Assembly: GCA_026786335.1 (NCBI GenBank)
Contig: JAJAYG010000328.1
Span: forward strand, 1-6,698
Reading direction: 5' to 3'
Length of the DNA stretch: 6,698 bases
Source of the DNA: Chitinophagales bacterium
GTDB lineage: Bacteria; Bacteroidota; Bacteroidia; Chitinophagales; UBA10324
Of the stretch, positions 5,089 to 6,698 are shown piece by piece; position 1 is the stretch's first letter, and every line of letters starts with the position of its first letter. The position numbers were made by a program, and so were the translations under genes. Under the pieces are notes generated by a model. That model did no database searches. It was not told the origin of the DNA and saw only the letters and a program-made list of their open reading frames with translations.

Positions 5089-5136
5089 TTTTATCCGCCG
5101 AAGTTTTTACGAAGGCATACAAGACTCAAAACTTTA

Positions 5137-6393
5137 TTATATCGGTTCTGTGTAATCCAATTCCTTCCCAAAAGTTTCTTCAGTTTTCCATAGCGCAATT
5201 AAAGCGAGCGTAAAAACGATGATGCCAACGATCATTGCAGCACCTGCAATATCGAGGTTGTAGGTTTGAAGCAGCACCCAAAAGGTAGTCATTGGAACAA
5301 CAGCACCACGAACAAAATTAGGCGTTGTAGTAGTTACAGTTGCTCTAATGTTAGTGCCGAATTGTTCCGATGCAAGTGTAATGAATACACTCCAATAGCC
5401 GTTAGCAATACCCAATAGGAAAACGAGAAAGTAGAAGACGGGTACAGAGACATCGCGAATGATTAAAAATATAAAAGCAAAAACAATATCGGTAAGAATA
5501 AAATAGAGCAATGCTTTTTTGCGATGCTTAAAAAATTGACTCAGCAATCCACAAATGAGCGCGCCAAGTGTGCTGCCTGCATAATTATACATGATGGTAT
5601 TGCCGCCGGTAACTATCGATTTTTTTGTTACAGCATCAATGCCGATTCCAAAATGAGTTGCATATTCGGGAGCGAAGAAAATTAAAATGCCGATTACGTA
5701 CCAGATGGGTGCACCAATCAAAATTCCTTTCAGGTATTTGAAAAATCTTTTTGTATCGGTAAACAAGCTTAAAAAATCTCCGCGCACAATTCCTTCTTTT
5801 TTAGATTGATGAAACATGCCCGATTCATAAGCGCTCACGCGAAGAATTAAAAGCGCAATTCCTAATCCTCCCCCAATGTAGTAAGCTGTGCGCCAGTCAA
5901 AAAGTTTTGCAACAATGCCGCCTACAACGGCACCAAAAATTCCGAATGAAGCAACAACGGTGGTTCCGTAGCCCCGTTTTTCTTTGGTCATTACTTCGGC
6001 AACCAAGGTAATGCCTGCACCCAATTCACCTGCTAAACCAACTCCTGCGATGAAGCGATAAACAGCATACATTTCTAATGACTGTACGGTACCGTTTAAA
6101 ATATTTGCGGCTGAGTAAAGAAAAATAGAACCGAACAGTACTGAGAGTCTTCCACGCTTGTCGCCAATTATTCCCCATAAAATTCCGCCAAGGAGCATAC
6201 CCCACATTTGAGCGTTGAGCAGGAAGGCACCGTGTTTAAGCAAATCATGACCTGAATAGCCAAGCCCCCGCAAACTGGATTCACGCACAATACCGAATAA
6301 GAGCAAATCATAAATGTCAACGAAGTAGCCGAGTGCTGCAACAATAACCGCCATGTTGATTACGCTCGTATGCAGCTTCTGTTCTTTTTTCAT
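5137..6393 (-). CDS. MFS transporter, sugar/metabolite:H+ symporter type
   Basis: This 418-residue inner-membrane protein has about 12 predicted helices (roughly 13-34, 56-76, 84-102, 106-133, 142-162, 168-185, 222-242, 267-286, 292-312, 316-337, 352-376, 382-402) with a cytoplasmic loop at 186-221. Helix 1 has the D-x-Y-D motif (D26, D29). The loop after helix 2 has the MFS motif A variant GDKRGR (77-82, D78 and R82). Helix 4 shows RFIAGVGLAGELGAG (R113, E123), typical of sugar-porter and metabolite:H+ symporter branches. Before helix 11 it carries E-Q-F-G-T-N-I-R-A-T (343-352), and it ends with ETFGKELDYTE, as in several Bacteroidota MFS proteins. The substrate cannot be read from sequence. 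Its position before glgE makes a sugar or osmolyte possible, but a 238-bp spacer with a candidate promoter separates them. Start ATG 6393 gives a normal short cytoplasmic N-terminus. Confidence 0.9.
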   Translation of the reverse strand: MKKEQKLHTSVINMAVIVAALGYFVDIYDLLLFGIVRESSLRGLGYSGHDLLKHGAFLLNAQMWGMLLGGILWGIIGDKRGRLSVLFGSIFLYSAANILNGTVQSLEMYAVYRFIAGVGLAGELGAGITLVAEVMTKEKRGYGTTVVASFGIFGAVVGGIVAKLFDWRTAYYIGGGLGIALLILRVSAYESGMFHQSKKEGIVRGDFLSLFTDTKRFFKYLKGILIGAPIWYVIGILIFFAPEYATHFGIGIDAVTKKSIVTGGNTIMYNYAGSTLGALICGLLSQFFKHRKKALLYFILTDIVFAFIFLIIRDVSVPVFYFLVFLLGIANGYWSVFITLASEQFGTNIRATVTTTTPNFVRGAVVPMTTFWVLLQTYNLDIAGAAMIVGIIVFTLALIALWKTEETFGKELDYTEPI

Positions 6394-6455
6394 TTCAGTT
6401 ATAAATTAGAAGTTTTTAAAAATAGAATTATGGAAGGCAAGAAAGAAACAATCTG

Positions 6456-6698
6456 TCAATTATGGTTTATCGAGATCACTGCTTGTATTTGCTTTAATAA
6501 TTCCTCTGAGCGAAATGGTTTTGAGAGGTATCCATTCATTCCATTCTTTAAACATTTTTCTCTCTCGGTTTTTGTTGCGTTGGCTGTAAGTGCAATCACA
6601 GGAATATTTTTTATTGCTGCTGAATTTTCGTTTCGCAAATGTTCCAGAGTTTCATAGCCATCCATTACAGGCATCTGTAAATCGAGCAGGATCACATC
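6456..6698 (-). CDS. Receiver domain, C-terminal part (probably of a hybrid histidine kinase)
   Basis: The frame is open to the window edge; the 80 visible residues are the end of a larger protein. The phospho-acceptor aspartate is the sixth visible residue in DVILLDLQMPVMDG. The switch threonine stands in VIALTANA, and the conserved lysine in YLSKPF. About 40-50 residues of the receiver domain, including the acidic pocket, are beyond the edge. The ALTANA-T-x-x-E-R-E-K-C-x-x-x-G-M-x-x-Y-L-S-K-P-F pattern is typical of receiver domains at the C-termini of hybrid sensor kinases of the ArcB/BarA type, but a stand-alone response regulator is possible. The apparent GTG start at 6695 is an internal valine. 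The gene ends 62 bp before the MFS start on the same strand, so read-through is possible. Confidence 0.88.
   Translation of the reverse strand, partial: DVILLDLQMPVMDGYETLEHLRNENSAAIKNIPVIALTANATKTEREKCLKNGMNGYLSKPFRSEELLKQIQAVISINHN

Noticed and set aside
4599..5193. Plus-strand open frames across the glgE start and the spacer
   Set aside because: They overlap the conserved GlgE N-terminus, and one runs through the CGGGTTT repeats. Their composition is phenylalanine/isoleucine-rich without domain features, so coding is unlikely.
6394..6455. Promoter for the MFS gene
   Set aside because: The 62-bp gap contains AT-rich stretches such as TATTTTTA but no -33 element at a fitting distance; read-through from the receiver-domain gene is equally possible.

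Overview
The window looks like a stretch of a Bacteroidota chromosome. The DNA is AT-rich by eye. A lipoprotein has a lipobox followed by a charged K/D/E stretch, as in Bacteroidota export signals. Promoter-like sites fit the TTTG / TAnnTTTG pattern of that phylum, and the MFS, GlgE and maltokinase sequences have a Bacteroidota flavour. No phylogeny could be run, so this placement is inference. Every gene I accept lies on the minus strand, so transcription runs from high to low coordinates.

Layout in transcription order: (1) 6698-6456, the C-terminal part of a receiver domain, probably the tail of a hybrid histidine kinase that starts outside the window; (2) 6393-5137, a 12-helix MFS transporter; (3) a 238-bp spacer with inverted heptamer repeats, a hairpin and a candidate promoter; (4) 4898-2967, glgE, maltose-1-phosphate maltosyltransferase; (5) 2931-2289, a small module with a frameshifted BrnT-type toxin gene and an overlapping, also apparently frameshifted, partner gene, bracketed by two ~80-bp direct repeats about 91% identical; (6) 2286-1915, a small lipoprotein with a possible MmpS-like beta-sandwich; (7) 1788-187, a stand-alone maltokinase carrying an in-frame palindromic GC-rich insert; (8) 85-1, the first 28 codons of a LemA-family gene that runs off the window.

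The metabolic core is the GlgE route to alpha-1,4-glucan. Maltokinase makes alpha-maltose 1-phosphate and GlgE transfers its maltosyl unit onto a growing glucan. TreS (trehalose to maltose) and GlgB (branching) complete the known pathway but are not in this window. The two pathway genes are separated by the toxin-antitoxin-like module and the lipoprotein gene, so they may have been closer before an insertion.

The most unusual signals are sub-genic: the palindromic repeat translated inside maltokinase, the ~80-bp repeats placing the same leader before two unrelated genes, two apparent one-base losses in the toxin module (one at a perfectly phased A-AAA-AAG slippery heptamer), and short arrays with different 7-bp units in three spacers. 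I see no RNA genes, CRISPR array or complete insertion sequence, and no gene-free stretch longer than about 300 bases.
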